A stretch of DNA of 64,000 nt from Muricea muricata (lineage: Eukaryota; Cnidaria; Anthozoa; Malacalcyonacea; Plexauridae): positions 61,844,243 to 61,908,242 of the forward strand of contig OY979717.1 in the NCBI GenBank assembly GCA_963855995.1, read 5' to 3'. A program made the position numbers and the translations under genes. Positions 24,401-39,400 of this stretch are shown here, in pieces (the first letter of the stretch is position 1; every line of letters starts with the position of its first letter). Under the pieces are notes generated by a model. That model was not told where the DNA came from, did no database searches, and saw only the letters and a list, made by a program, of their open reading frames with translations.

Positions 24401-27400
24401 ACGGAAACATTAAATGGTGATTTTCCGCCTTGTTTATCTCTCTGAAAAGTTTTAAAAGTCGATAGTTGCATTCACATTTCTGTTCTTGCTTAAAATATGT
24501 AAATACGGAGTCCTGAAATGTATTTAAAGTGAAGTTACAGGGTTCCAAAGTAAAGCGTATCACGGATGTCGCGTAAACTTTAGCTTGCGTTTCCAGTCTA
24601 TGGTGACAGTAGTGATACACACTTAATTTTTAATAGGGCAGGCTGCACAGATGGACTGAGTGCAGATGCGGCTAGCTCAGCCTCTCAGCACCAGTAAAGC
24701 TGAGCTAGGTAGTGTTTGGATGGGTGATCCCAAGTAACGGCCGTGCTGTCTATAGTTTAACTGTGTGAGCAGAGTTCATTATTGACTTCTTCTGTACTTT
24801 GGAAGGGTTTTCCCTGTCTTTCTAAAACCAGCATCTAGGAATTTAGATCAGTTCTTGAATACTGTCAAGTATCAGTGGCGTAGCGTTTTATTCAGTGGCG
24901 GTGGAGTTGTATTCTACTCTCCTCTTCTTTCCTCTTCTCTCCTCTCCTTTCCTCTCCTACTCCACTCTTTTCTCCACTCTATTTTAAACTACTTAAACAG
25001 TAGAAACTAATTAAAAACTACCGACTCTTCGCTACCTGATTGATGTCCATGTAAAACAAACTAGCCATTGTGACATTATCTTTCTTATTCTGTACAGTTA
25101 AACCCTTCATGTTTGGTTGGAAACTGGCGGCCAAGAATCGAGAGCTCCGTATAACATTTGGTTGAACAGCAAGAGGTATCGCTGAACGAGGATCAAAAAT
25201 GTAAACTGTAATTAAATGGAAAAATCCAAATTATTGAATGAAACTCTAACAAGACAGAGTGCATACAAGCGCGCACAACTAATTTCACGACGTCAGACGG
25301 AACAAATTATACAATATGATATCAAGGGAAATCGTGGGTAACTTAGGTTAAGACCTCGAGAATCAGGTTTGTGATTATCAAGGATTGAAGCAAACTGGAG
25401 GGGGGGGGGTCAGTTGATTGTAATGTTTCTTATACAACTAAACAAATCAAAAATGGAAAGAATATTGTCTAAAATTTAGCTACATTTGATAAAGCTCATA
25501 TTGACGTTACGTCCTCATTACCAGCCTATTGATTAATCAAATGCTTTCAATCTACCTCATTAAATAATCACACTTGTTCAAGAAGAGATATTGGTGATCG
25601 TTTAGAAAAAAAAAATTTTTAGCAATATGAACGGCAATGTCTAAATGAAAGCTGTAAGAAGTCTACTGATTCATTAACATACCAAACAGAAAAAACCTAA
25701 ATGAAACTATTGTCAGTGAATACAACAAATTAGTGCATGAAAATAAAATTTATATATTCACACAATGTGCTAGAGAGCAATTTCATTTTGGCTTAAACAG
25801 ACTTCGCACTACTGCTTCTTGGTGCCCGGCAAATTCTGTTGGTATTTCTTCTAGATTACATCTGCTATTTGCCTGATATCGAAGTTCAAAAAGACAAAGC
25901 AAACTAAGCAGACAGTTCGTCATTTGTTTATACATTTTCAAACATAGTTAAACTTACGATGAACATTTTCATCAGTCATTTTGACAAAGATGGCCATTAC
26001 ATAACTGCATGGGTCAGGAAGAATGGATAGAATTTCAGCTTTTGTACTCCACAAAACTGTAATTCAAATATATTGCATGTAAATCTCATTGCAAGAAAGT
26101 AGCATGGCAAGAAATGTGAACAAGATCACTGGAAAAACAATTTTAAAACTTTTATATTGACACCTGAACAAGAAAGCAAATCCCAAGCCATCAGGTAATG
26201 TGGAGTTGATGCCAGCATTATATGAGAACATGATTTTCTGCCAAACTTTATTTGTCTACACCGAAAACAAAATTTCCAGTAAGTGAAAAGTCAAAATACA
26301 AAACAGTTAGCATTTGTTGTTTTCATTGAACTTAACATTTATTTACACCAACTATAAATTTCGTACCTGATATCTTGAGAATAGGGAGAATATAACGTTG
26401 TCTTCTGTTCATTAATACAAGGATCCCATAATGTTATGATCTTCAATGAAAATATGTTTGGGTAAATTTGATAAAGAACATAAATTTGGACACTGTGTAA
26501 GCAAATGTATTATGTATATAAAATGCACATATATACAAATGTAATATATGCAAATTTAGTAATAAGATGAAATGGGCTTATAGTAAGATGATACAAAATA
26601 TTCGAGTTGTATGTGTTATTTTTTTACCTGTCCATACGCAACAGCCAACAAAGATCCGTCTGAGGAAAACGTTGCATCATTCACAGGTTCATCTCTAAGA
26701 TATCCCACAGACTGACACAACCAAGCTTCTCTCCGCTCTGAAATAGCAACATGGCATTTTTACACAGTGCAGTTTTATTGATAATCAAACACATAACCTG
26801 CAACCACTTGTACCACACCATCTTGTTGTACCAACACTTTTCGAGAACTTATAACAAACTTGACTTGTTACAAGGTTGTCCTAACAACCTGATATACATA
26901 CAGACAGACCTTTGCAACAAGATCGTAACAAAGTTGACAACACATGCAAGGTTGTAGCAATACTGTTGTATCATGACTGTGTCAATCTTGTTGTAACAGT
27001 CTTGTAATAAGTCTGGTAGTCCCATCAAGCTTGTCACAACTTGTTCCAACGACTTTGAACAAGCAGTCCTAAGACAACTTGTCAACAACTTGTGAATAGA
27101 ATTGTTACAATTTGTTTGCATTTTTGTTACAACTTGTTTGCATTTTTGTTACAGTTTGTGCGTGTAACTACCTTTTATGTCTGGTTGTTGTTTCAGAATC
27201 CACATTTTAAACTTGCCATCCAAAGCAGCACTCATAGCTCGTTGCACATCAAATGAACCAGGTTGAAACTCGATAGCCACGACTTTTTCTTCGTGAGGAG
27301 GATCAATGCACGTGTTTAACACGTATCTGTGAAAGTAAACTCCTTATTTTACAATAGTTTTATCATTCGAAATAAAACAGATCACATGCATTGGGTTCAC

Positions 27401-30400
27401 TCCTCATTGAGGAAACTTATCAAAACAACATGGAGTCTATTATTTGATAGAATTTATGTTGTCATCGTACACATGTTGTCCATTCTTACATTAAAACAGT
27501 AAGCGCCAAAGGCTGGTTATATCGTTATCTCACCGTTGCATTTCCTTATTAAACTTCCAAAATTTCAACCGATTTTCTGGCGTCATTTTACCGTCGTCTC
27601 GTCTTTCTACCTACGAAAAATAAAATAATATCCGTCACTCTTGTGCAAATCCCATGCCATAACCAAGTACATATAGAAGTAAATCAAATACTAATGAATC
27701 TTTTATTATTAATAATAATGTATTTAATACTCACAACAAACGTGTGAGTTTACACAATATCATTTGCATTAAGATTAATATATATCTATCTTACATACTT
27801 GGTTCCTAACAATTAATATGACAAAATATATTATATTACGTAATTTCTCAGGATAAGACTATCAAAATTTTTAAAATGACCATAGTACTATGTAATTATA
27901 TAAGATTAAAAAGACATCTGTTTAAGAAAACTTGCTTAAATCTTTCCGTTCGAATGTTTGGTAATTCGTAATCGTGGCCTCGATCCCGTAATTGTAAATT
28001 ACGTTTAGGAGGTAATAACGTATGTAATGCATGACTAGGGTTGGCAATAATTTTGTCCCACAGTTTCTTATCTTTCGTATTTATAATATCAACAATATGT
28101 ACTTTTTGGATGGAATATCCATACTTGAATGCTCGTTAGAACAATTTGTCAATTTGAATCAAATATTTGTTATAAGATGCACATCCCCAAACTTCTATTC
28201 CAAAAACCAAAGCAGAAACTATAAGGCTGTGGAAAAGTAATTCCAAGTCCTTTTTAGAAAAGCCATAATATTTGCAAACACGGAGAATATACATTCTACC
28301 ACCAGCTTTACTCATAATTTCATTAAAATGATTGTCCCAATTCCCAGGTTTCTCATGTAAAGTAACACCGAGTATCTTTAACCAACTTTTCCGAGTTGTC
28401 GTTGGTAACGGCTCAGGGAGTGGATATGTTACATTACCATGTGTAATCATCTCCCAGGTTTTCTTAAAATTTAATTCCATACGATTTCTACCAGTCCAGT
28501 CAACTATATTCTCTATTTCAATCACAGAGGTATCATTATCATTTGTAACTTTAACTCCAAGATTCAAGTCATCAGCAAATTTGACCAGGAGATTAGAGTC
28601 CAGTACAGTTTTAATATCATTTATCATAATTGAAAACAAGAGGGGTCCTAATACAGTCCCCTGAGGAACTCCACGATTAATAGGAAGATATTCACTTTTA
28701 ATACCATCGACGCAGACACGTTGACATCTATCCTGAAGGAAATTTATCATCCAATCACATAAGGATTAATGGGTAGCTTCTTTATTTTATCACATAGAAC
28801 ATCATGTGGCACTGAGTCGAAGGCCTTCTTGAAATCAAAAGAGAACACTCTTACCATTTTTGCACCGCGATCTAGCCATTCAAGCCAAGTGTGTTGGGCT
28901 TTAATCAGAGCTGTTGTTGAACTATGGTTTTCCCTATAGGCAAATTGATCTTTGTGGATTTCATTCTCCATCACTTGTGATAAACCATTTATGTATATTA
29001 TTCTTTCGAAGAGCCGCATTATTATGTTGGTTAAGGAAATGGGTTACGGTAGCTGACTGCATCCAGTTAAAGGAGAGACTTTCGGAAAGGGTAAAAGGTT
29101 TGCTAATTTCCACAAATCCGGAATGACGCCATTTTGGAGTGAAGTGTTAAAGATTGTTGTGATCACATGTGCAAGGTCGTACGCATAATCTCTCCAAAAC
29201 CAATATCGTAGATCCTCAGGTCCAGCTGCAGTTGGTTTTTGCTTGAGTAGCAAATTTACTACACTAAAGATAGATATTTTTGGAAGCCTGGTACCCTCAG
29301 GAATACTTAGGGGTACCGGAGCGGTGTAGCTGCTATCTGTATTAATACTCTGGAAGTACATGTTAATAACCTGAAGATCAAACAGAGTGCTTATGGAACT
29401 TCACTATTTGATCGGCCAGTTATTCCATTTACCACCGACCACCATCTTTTCGATCCACATGACTGACTCCTATAATTTTGATTAACTGTCTTTAATTGAT
29501 TTTTCCGTACAAGTTGATTTATTTTTTCCTGTAGACGGTGACTAGCTTCACTGTCATTCCTCTTTATTGCTTTCTTTCTCTGCTTCAGTAGGTGTTTAAT
29601 GATAGGAGAAAGGAAGGGGGGATCTCTATTTGAAATACGCACTTTAATAATTGGAAAGCATTCATTAAATAATGGCAATACTTTCTCATAGAAACGAGCT
29701 ATCATTTCATTTGGACATTTTTCATCGTTAATAATAGAATCCAACTGGCAATTCTCGATCTTTTTTAACATTTCCAATTTGTTGTGATCTCTACAATCAC
29801 GGAACTCCACCGTTTTCTTGAAGACTTTCCTAATTGAACAGGTTTAACTAACACTGCTAAATGGTCAGATCGAACAAGACTCTTTATAGCTCTCACTTTA
29901 GACCATAATTGAGGAAAGTTAGTTATGAATACATCAAGTGCTCTAACACCTCGAGTTGGAATTTTGACGTTCTGTGCAAGAGAATGTTGATTTAATAGAC
30001 TACTTAAATCCAGCTGGTTTACATCACCTGCGATAATTAATCTGGCATTGGGAATGGATGACAATAGACGTTCAACAGCATCAATTAGGTAGTCCAGGAA
30101 ATCCCCGGGTGGATACACGGATGAAGGAGGGTGATACACAGCAGCAACGTAATATTCAGAATTAGGTGTAAAAATTTTGGCCCACAAACATTCATAAGGA
30201 TTTTGAAAGCCATACAACCGTTCTAATTTCCAATCTTTTCTACAGATAACAGCCACTCCTCCTCCCTGTCGGTTCTCTCTATCTTTGCGTATCATAGAAA
30301 ACTCATTTGGACACACCAAATGGCTAGAAATAGCTGGTTTAAGCCATGTCTCTGTAATTATGCACAAATCCACGTTATTATTCCTGAGTTCCAAATGAAG

Positions 30401-33400
30401 TGCAGCAGATGCGTCCGGTTTAACTAAAGATCTAGCATTTAAAACTAAACCAGTAGGAACAATGCGACGATGATTTTCTACACTAGACAATGATTTTCTA
30501 CATTATAGGATTACATTCACTTTTAAACTTGCAAGCCTATAAATTTACCATATATTACCAACTTAGATACCAATTCAATTTAAATACATATACAATTATG
30601 CAGATGTGCATACTAAAGATCTTCTGACTTTTTAAACAAGGAGAACGCCTAATGGTTTGAATGCTGAAATAAAACCTACTACAAGCCTTGAACGTCACAC
30701 AAAGTGAAAATGAGAATTCATGAATGTGACTGGTTCACAAATTAGCCAAGTATAGAAACTTACAGTTGCAAGCCAACTGCCATCATTTGAAAAAGATATT
30801 TGCTCCACGACTGTCATCTTTAGTGGTTCATTTCTCGGTTTGGAAACGTAGTTTTGTCTCACTATTTCCAACTAAAAAATTGAAATAAATCATTAAATAA
30901 ATCAAACTCTCATGCTGCAAATTCATTAAAGTACAAAACCATATTTATTTTGTGAATTTCTATCACATGGCGGTTACTTTGAGTGCCCAGTTTTCTCGTA
31001 CAATAGTGTTTCTCCGTTTTGCTCGTCTTGTCAGATAAATGTGGCTAACTATAATAGTAAACTTTAGTCTTGTATTTCGTCTAAAAAGAGCAGCTAAAAG
31101 TTTGACTTACTGTAAATGCTAAACTATCCTTATCCGGCTTATAAAACTGCAAGTTACCATCTTTGTTGTTGAGTACCAAAGATTTACTTAAGGGATCTGA
31201 GACAAGGCCAGTATACACTTGATTGGCTACAAGATATGAATTTCACACAACGATATTGGTTAAGTTGACATATAAAATACCAACAATAGAGGCTAACTGA
31301 AAGGCAATATGTCAAGACTTTTGTTTTCTCTTATCCGTCAAGCAACTAAATATGATCACCAAACTGAAAAGCTCTTAATCTGACGCTTCTGTTATCCCTG
31401 TGAGTGAAAGGAACGTCATACTTACCACGCGCAAGACCTTGAACAACATTCACAACAGAAAGATCCACAGCAGACACTAAGTTGATCACTAAGTAAAACA
31501 ATCACAATGCATGTTTCACAACGCACGCAAACAGTTTTTTCAGTATCATATTTTTGGCGGTGACCATCGCAGTGTAATTCATCTTGAAAAATATCATAAT
31601 AAAAGGTCTAATCGAACGTTTGAATACGTAACCATGAGGGAGACACTTTCCTACACGTGATGATCTGCAATGCAATCAATTAGCAGCAAAAACATCACAT
31701 TAGTAACGTCATTTTGTTTTCACAGCTACGTAATTAAACATGTTTTCAAACATAAATTACATAGAGAATAGTACACGCACATGGGTGCGCGAAAATACCA
31801 GATTTATTTCGAGTGTTGAACATGATAAGAAAAATCATGTTCAACACGAGAAATGAACTTGAACAAGAAAAATCATGTTTAACACAAGAAATAAATCTGG
31901 TATTTCCACGCACCCATGTGTTTTTCTGTTTATGGTATAAACTACAGGTTTTCCACCAATATAAAATGTCCAGAAGCTATGATTGGTCATTGGTTGAAAA
32001 GCGATAATTTTCACATGTGAAATTATCATAAATAATCTCGAAAAACGTCTTACCATTATTAGTGTGACATAAAGCAATCACTGTATCATCTTGGTTATTA
32101 CAAATATGAGCTATAGGTGCCCCAAGACGAGGCTTAAACTGCTTATGACTCGTATCAACCTGCCAGAAAACCAAAACTGCTTCTTCCCCTCCAGAATATA
32201 AATAAGCCCCTGAAAATATAAGTAATGTAGTTCTAGATTTGGTATCAATTAGTTAATCAGACTGTTTACTAAGGAGAAGAAAAGCTGAAATGTCACACAT
32301 TTCAACTTATCTTGTCATTCGCATACAAGTACGTAAATTTAAACTCAAACGACTTTACTTTGGTGTAGCTTTGGTATTTTGTAATCACAAGAAAAAACCC
32401 ACTTTAGCTCTACCGTTAAATTCAACTTTTCATTCGTCTCTTAACCGTTATTAAAGGCAAAAGCATTCGACCTGCATGTTATTTTTTTAAATTTATATTT
32501 CCGCTCATTTATCTTTTACATACTTCGCCTTGAACAATAACAAAAAAAGCAGTTTACCATAACGAAAAATAGCAGTATGTTTATTTTATTACAATGCATT
32601 GCAGGAATCAAGCAAAAACGACTGAAAAAGATGTCAAAACACCCATAAACTCTAACAAAACAAAGAAAATACATGTAACCTCCTCTCAACGAAAATTGTA
32701 AAGATATAATCGAGGAAATTTTTGACATTGATGTTCCACAAATGTTTATCTGTGTTAAATATCATTCGTGTCGTCCGTTGTCCAGTCTTGTAGATAAAAT
32801 GTGTTGTTAAATGTACAATAATAGATTATTTTAGGAGCCACTGCAAGGAGCAATTGACCGTGACAAAAAGATGGCGAATATAAATTTCCCAGAATGCATT
32901 CCAGCCGAAAATTGTTTCAAAAAGCAAATTGAAGTTCAAAAGGTAATGTTTGAATTGCCTATTGAATTACTCATGCAATAAACAAACATAATTTATAGAC
33001 GATCAAAAGTTTGTCTTAGGTTCTACTTAAATATATCTGAACATGGTTAGGTACAACGACTACATACCATCATTACTGAACTTCAAACTTGCAACTGCGT
33101 GAGCATGCCAATGAAGCTTTGTACAAACTGGTTTTGAATCAACTTCAAGATTCCTCCTAAAATTGAAAAAGCAGTGTATGAACGATTACCCAGCCGCCGC
33201 ATTACATTTCTTATATCTTAATCAAATCGAATCAATGCATACATGCGTACCATATCAAAATTTTGCCATTGTCATGTCCAGTTGCCACGCAGGTATCAAA
33301 TGGATGAAATGCGACTGATGTGAGAGGAGCCTTGCAATAATGCCTGTTAAAAAAACACAAATTTGAGCTATAAAGTAGCTAACCTTTTTTGTTTAATTAC

Positions 33401-36400
33401 CGTAACTAAAGTACTGGCATCTTACTTTTGAAGTATTTTCTCCCCACAATACCAAAATACTGTTATGTATCTTACTTTTGAAGTATTTTCTTCTTATATA
33501 AAATACAAAAATACTGTTACAGGTAAAGATATCTTACTTTTGAAGTATTTTCTTCTCAGAATACCAAATTTGTAAATTGTTCTTTGCAATCACAGCAACT
33601 TGTTCTCCCTACAACATGTAACATATACATAACTAAATCGTTTGTAAAATATTTTTTTGGAAATCTATCATGCCACTTTATATTAACATGTTAAGGAACA
33701 CCAGGACAAACACCCTAATCGTCGGAGTAAAAACTCGAATTTGTGAGCATATTTCAAATTAATCCAAGCACTTGACGGAAACAAGACTAGGACCAAAAAT
33801 AAAAACGCATACTCAGCAAGTGAAGATGAGATTGATATTATTTTTTCTAAAAATGAAGTTTTCATACATGTACAGTGCTTTTCCAAAAGTTTAAATACAT
33901 GCTCAAGAAGCTAAACAACACAATGATACATCGACAACTGTTTAATTTGTTTGAACGTACACAATTTACTGCACATGCGATTGCAAGTAGTTTTATCTCA
34001 TTGGTAAACAATCTATTTAAAGCAACGTCAAGTCAAAATTAACCCAAAAATCAACATGTTCCGAAAGTATTTGTATTAATGGTCAATAATGTCAACACTT
34101 CGTGGCAAATCCTTGTGCCTTGATGACTTTGGCCAGTCGGCGTGGCATTGATTTAATTAGATTTTGGACCAGTTTAACCAGAATTGCTTGTCACATCTTT
34201 TGAATTACGGATTTTAGGTCACACAATGTTCGCGGTGGAGGGTTCTCGTTACTAATTTTCTTCTTAAGAAACATCCATAAATTTTCAATTGGGTTGAGAT
34301 CAGGACGTTGGGCTGGCCAGTCCAGGAACTTTCCTTTCAAATTGATACGATCTTTGCCCGATGGACAGGTGCGTTGTCATCTTGTAAAATTGTGGGTTTG
34401 CGCTTGCGTCGTCTCTCAACAACAAGCGGTAGAAAATGCTCTTGTAAAATCGTGAGGTACTTCGGACCCGTAACAGTTCCACCCACAATAGTAATTGGAC
34501 CCACTCCGTCATAAGTGATGCAGCCCCAGGCCATAAGGGATGCTTCGCCGGTCTTTACAGTGGCAATGGTGCAGCATGGTAACCATTCCTCGGTTGATGT
34601 TCGCCACACAAACACACAACCATCGCTTCCACTAATTTTTATCTTTGATTCGCCCGTGAAAACGACATTCCTCCAATACCGTAAGGTCTTATTCCTCATC
34701 TTCTTGGCCCAACCTTGACGTTTTTTCTAATTGATTGCACTTATAAAGGGCTTTTTTCGTGCTTGCCGCCCATTGTATCCCAAGGATTTCAGTCGTTGTC
34801 TTGTTGTTCTTTCACTGATTTGCTTTTTGATGAATTCCCCCCACGTTTGTGATAAAGCTTTAGCTGATGCCCTCCTATCTTCTTTCATTAATTTAACGAG
34901 ATGCCTGTGGTCTCTGGGCGAAGTCTTTAGTGGTCTGCCACTTCTTTGGACGGTTTGCACATTCCCTCGTAGTCGAAATTGTCGTAAAATTGTTGTCACA
35001 GTTCCACTTGGTCGCTTCGCCTTCTTTGCTATTTCGGATATCGTTGCTCCACCTTTAGCTATTCCCACAATCAATGCACGTTCTTCTTCTGTTAGTTCCT
35101 TTCCTTTTCCCATTTACTACATTCAGCCAACTGATAGCGATTTTCGATCGGTGAAAGAACTATTTATTTCAAATAATCAGCGATATCGCTTGTGGGAGAG
35201 GACAATCTGCCATAAACAGGGCGAGTAGGCGACATGCGCAATTCAGCATAGTGTAATTAAACTTTTGCAAAGGCACTGTAGATGAAACCTATACTTCACA
35301 TAATTACACTAATATGTCTATGAGGCATTGACTAACCTTCTCGCTAAAACAGTAAGATTCAGGACTCTTGGCAACTTTGCAAATTTTCTCAAATTTCAGA
35401 AAGGAATCAACATTCTTCACACTTTTGTGTTCAGCTGTAATACCCGCCTTTGCAAACCAAAACTTTCCGTGTTCTGAAATAAATGAAATTGAAACTTCAG
35501 AAATCGTATGTGACTGTAATATATTCAATATTTGAATATTTTACTTTATTTTAGTATCCATACAAATGTCGAAACATAGACATTCAAGCTGTCAGTCAGT
35601 AACTTACCTTTCTGATTCTCATGTACAATAAATAAAGTTTCTGGATGATCTTTGTGAATGGACATTCCATGTACAGGGTATATTGCTCTGCATTTCTTTG
35701 AAGAAAAACATAGATAATACTAAATATTAGGAATTATTCCGCCAATGCGTAATGACGCTCTCCTAGATTCATGCTTTCAAAAAATCTCTGTGGAATATGT
35801 ATCACAACATGCCAAACATTATCACTCATTCTACATACATTATACAGACATTCAAGTCTCAATTACAACTTGTTAGTCAGTTGACATACTGTTCAGTGTT
35901 CACCCCCGTTAAATAAAGTTGATCGACTGATTGACCTGGTAGCGTAACATTTTTAACGATTAACTGTCATGCAAAGCACCTTCACAAACAGGCACGTACT
36001 AGCACTCAATAATTGGCCACAGATTTCATAAAATACTACAAATAAGTCCTTCAAAGAACTGGGTTTATGTACATGGGCACTAATATAATAACTCACTGCT
36101 ATTATTGACCCGTCCAACACATCCCAGAAATAAATATTCTTATCCAATGCACATGATATCAGCTAAAATTAAGAGATTTCAGTTCAGAAAAAGAAAGATT
36201 GCACAAATGTACGGATAAGAAGGGCTAAGATACAATTGGTTTGACCAATGTTTGAAATGTTGAAAATACTAAGTTCAGCAAACAGTGGATTAAATGTGCA
36301 GTTTGAAGGCTGTTTTCTACTTCATGTGTATCGTATCGTAGCAGACGTACAATAGTGTATTCTTTTGTGCACATGTCATTAGTTTTGCTTGAGTATCCAT

Positions 36401-39400
36401 GAAACAGTAAAATACGGTACATTTCGCTACGATACTACACTCCACAACAGAGTCAAGTCTGTGCATAAAAAAGTTTTTACCTGAAGTTGATTTTTTTCAT
36501 TAATACAAAGACCTGTGACTTCATCATCATGACCATCAAACACCGAAACTAACTCTCCTGTTGACACATTATGTCTTCGTATTTGACTGCCATATGCACA
36601 GAATAATGACCTAGATAAAGACAACATAGCAGTGTGCCAATGCCTTCCTGACAATGATTTATATTCTTCCAAGAAAACACCATGAATTTCTAGTTAACAA
36701 AAACCAACCCTACTTGAGACCGGTGTTTTTGCTAAATGACACATGGCATTACAGCTTTTTACCTCCTAGTATACTGTCAAAACAAACTTGATTTGTGTCA
36801 GACTAAAACAAACAGCGGCTACATTTGTGACGTGCAGATGTGGAGAACATTTCCATTGTTTCAAACTATTAGACAACCAACATTGTCTCACACAAGGAAC
36901 GAAAATTCTAGTAATTTTAAAACTCTTCTAAACAACGAAAATGTCATCAGTAGATAATTTTTGAAACGTCGATGTAAACAAGTATCGAAAATTACCAGGT
37001 GTCACTGTCGTGCGAGAAGATGGCCAACAAGATGTTACATTAAGACCTCAAGGATTCTATAGTTTAAACAGACTTAAATGGACACAGGTAGAATATTGGG
37101 TAGTGATTAGCAGGATGCGTCGTCTTTGTTTCAGAGGTGAACACGACGAATTAGTGTTACGTTCTGGACTGCCACAGTTAAAGACGGCATTAAAATGACA
37201 GACAGTACCCATATTACCCACTCAAAAGACCACCATGACTTTCAACCATGCTTGAATAAGAAGAAAGGCACATCCAGAAGAAAGCTGGTATTTATGCTGG
37301 ACATGCTCAATCTCATATCTTTGGAAAATCTATGAGATAACACTAACACGCATTAATCAATTTGCGTTTACCCCATCGTAAACGCATCACATGGACCTGG
37401 TGTATAACCCCTTCCCAGGGCCCTCGAATTTTTAGGGCAACCCACCTAAATTGAGTCATACAACAAATCCAATAAGTATTTTCTGTAAAGAGTATATCAA
37501 CAAAATGTTCTGATTTGCAGCCGCTTTCCGTCTGTTGTCTTGAGTTCATGAACTTGGATTCTCACTTGTTGCAGTCACATGATGTTACAGCCACCTGTTT
37601 TCATAGACTTGCAAGCAGGGGTTGTCTCTCCACTTGTTACAAGTTGGGTGTTATTCCGGCTGTATGCTCGGGTGTTATTTCATATTTGGGGTGTATGTAG
37701 GTAGGATATCAACGTTTATAAATGTGTGAAGACCGAGCTGCCTATATGTGTTCTATAATGCTTATGTCAAGATAATTAAATATGGACATTTGGGACTAGG
37801 GATTATATAGACTTTCAGGATTTCTCAAAATGAGTACTATCATGATGGAGCTATTATAGAAACGGAGTAAAAGGTATTTCAGTAGTCCATTTACCTAACT
37901 GTTTTAACAAATGAGAACTTGAAACTTGTTTGAAGTGACCCAGATACCATATACTCCTTGCTCCACCGTGCTTTTATAAAGCATGTCGAGAGAAGAAATA
38001 TGCTACTCTGCTCGTTATCCATCGAGTTGTACATGGTCTAAAACTTTTGCAACGGTCATCCCTACCTTTAATGCTTATCCTCCTGGCTAATGATGTGGAA
38101 ATCAATCCAGGTCCTGTAAAGTCTACCAGGAGTAATAATAACGATATGAAAGTCCTTTATTTAAATACCAGAAGCGCAAAGTCATTTATCACAATTGAGA
38201 ACAATCCACCAAACAAAATTTGCAAAATCACCTAACTTCAAGAGTTAGTCCACTCGGGTGATTATAAAGTTATCTGTGTTTGCGAGACATATTTAAATGA
38301 AACTGTCCTTGATTCTGAACTTCTTCCCGGCTTTAATATCTTTCGGAAAGATAGGTGGCGTGCTAATCGCAGTTAAAGAAGGATTACAAGCCACTCGGCG
38401 TTGTGACTTAGAAAGAGATGGTGCTGAATTTGTTGTTGTACAATTGAATAAAGTAAACAATTCATCTGTAATTCTGAGCACATATTATCGTCCACCTCAG
38501 TGTTGTTTGGACAGTGTTAACTCTTAAACAACTCATTGCAAAGTAATCCAGAATATAGCTGAATTGTGTTAGTTGGTGATTTCAACCTCCCTTATATATC
38601 ATGGCCTGACAGTCAGTCAACAACCCCTGTTAACAATGGTGGATGTGCAAATGCTGAAGATCTCTACGAACTTGTGGGTGATAATTTTCTTCACCAGTTT
38701 ATAGAAGGCTCAACCCACCGCGCTGGTAATAAGCTTGACTTATTATTTTGTAATAATGCAGAGAAGATATGTGATGTATTAACTTTTTCCTCTGATGCAC
38801 ACAACTTCCCTACTGATCACCACATTATAAAACTCAGCATCCGTACAAAATTTACAAAAGCAAAACCTGTGCGACGAATTGTCTTTGACTACAAAAAAAC
38901 CGACTTTTCCACATTACGTAGAGCCTCGTCAGAAGCAAAGTTGGACGTACCCTTTACGAATAACATGGATGAATGCTGGGAGCAGTGGAAAAGCACATTT
39001 TTATCTATCGTGACCACTTTTGTCCCGACCAAACTTGTGCCGGATACGAAGTCCCCTCCTTGGATTGATGGTGAAGTTCGTCACCTAATTCGCAAGAAAT
39101 ATACCGCTCTGCGACATTACTCCGCACGAAAGATTAAACTGCAAAACCTGTGTCAAAAAGTCAAGTACGCAATCAGGAATAAACATAAAATGTACATTGC
39201 TAAGATCGAAGCATCGTTTAAAGACAACCCCAAGATGTTCTGGAGCTTTCATAAAGCTATACTTTATCACCGATCCACGACACACCCCGTAATAACCTTT
39301 AAAAACCATACAGCAACATCTCCTAAAGAAACAGCACAACTTTTCAATACCTATTTCTGTTCTGTCTTTTGTCCTGCACAATCTATGGAGATTAACAAAG

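Noticed and set aside
24640-24780. Functional 5S rRNA gene
   Set aside because: Only the 3' half aligns convincingly, the 5' half does not, and no clear T-run terminator follows at the expected place.
33418-33560. CRISPR-like array (three spaced repeats)
   Set aside because: Animal DNA, only three diverged units, inside an intron and explained by tandem duplication of a splice site.
36427-36690. Using the upstream open frame (IHGVFLEEYKSLSG...) as the WDR75 start
   Set aside because: A better exon 1 with an in-phase junction and human-like N-terminus was found at 43959-44056. The acceptor CTAG at 36611 joins it exactly.
37010-37198. Plus-strand frame starting MREDGQQDVTLRPQGF, preceded by AG and with a GT after TGGACACAG
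   Set aside because: It looks somewhat exon-like, but I recognise no family and no partner exons nearby. It may be a transposon remnant in WDR75 intron 1.
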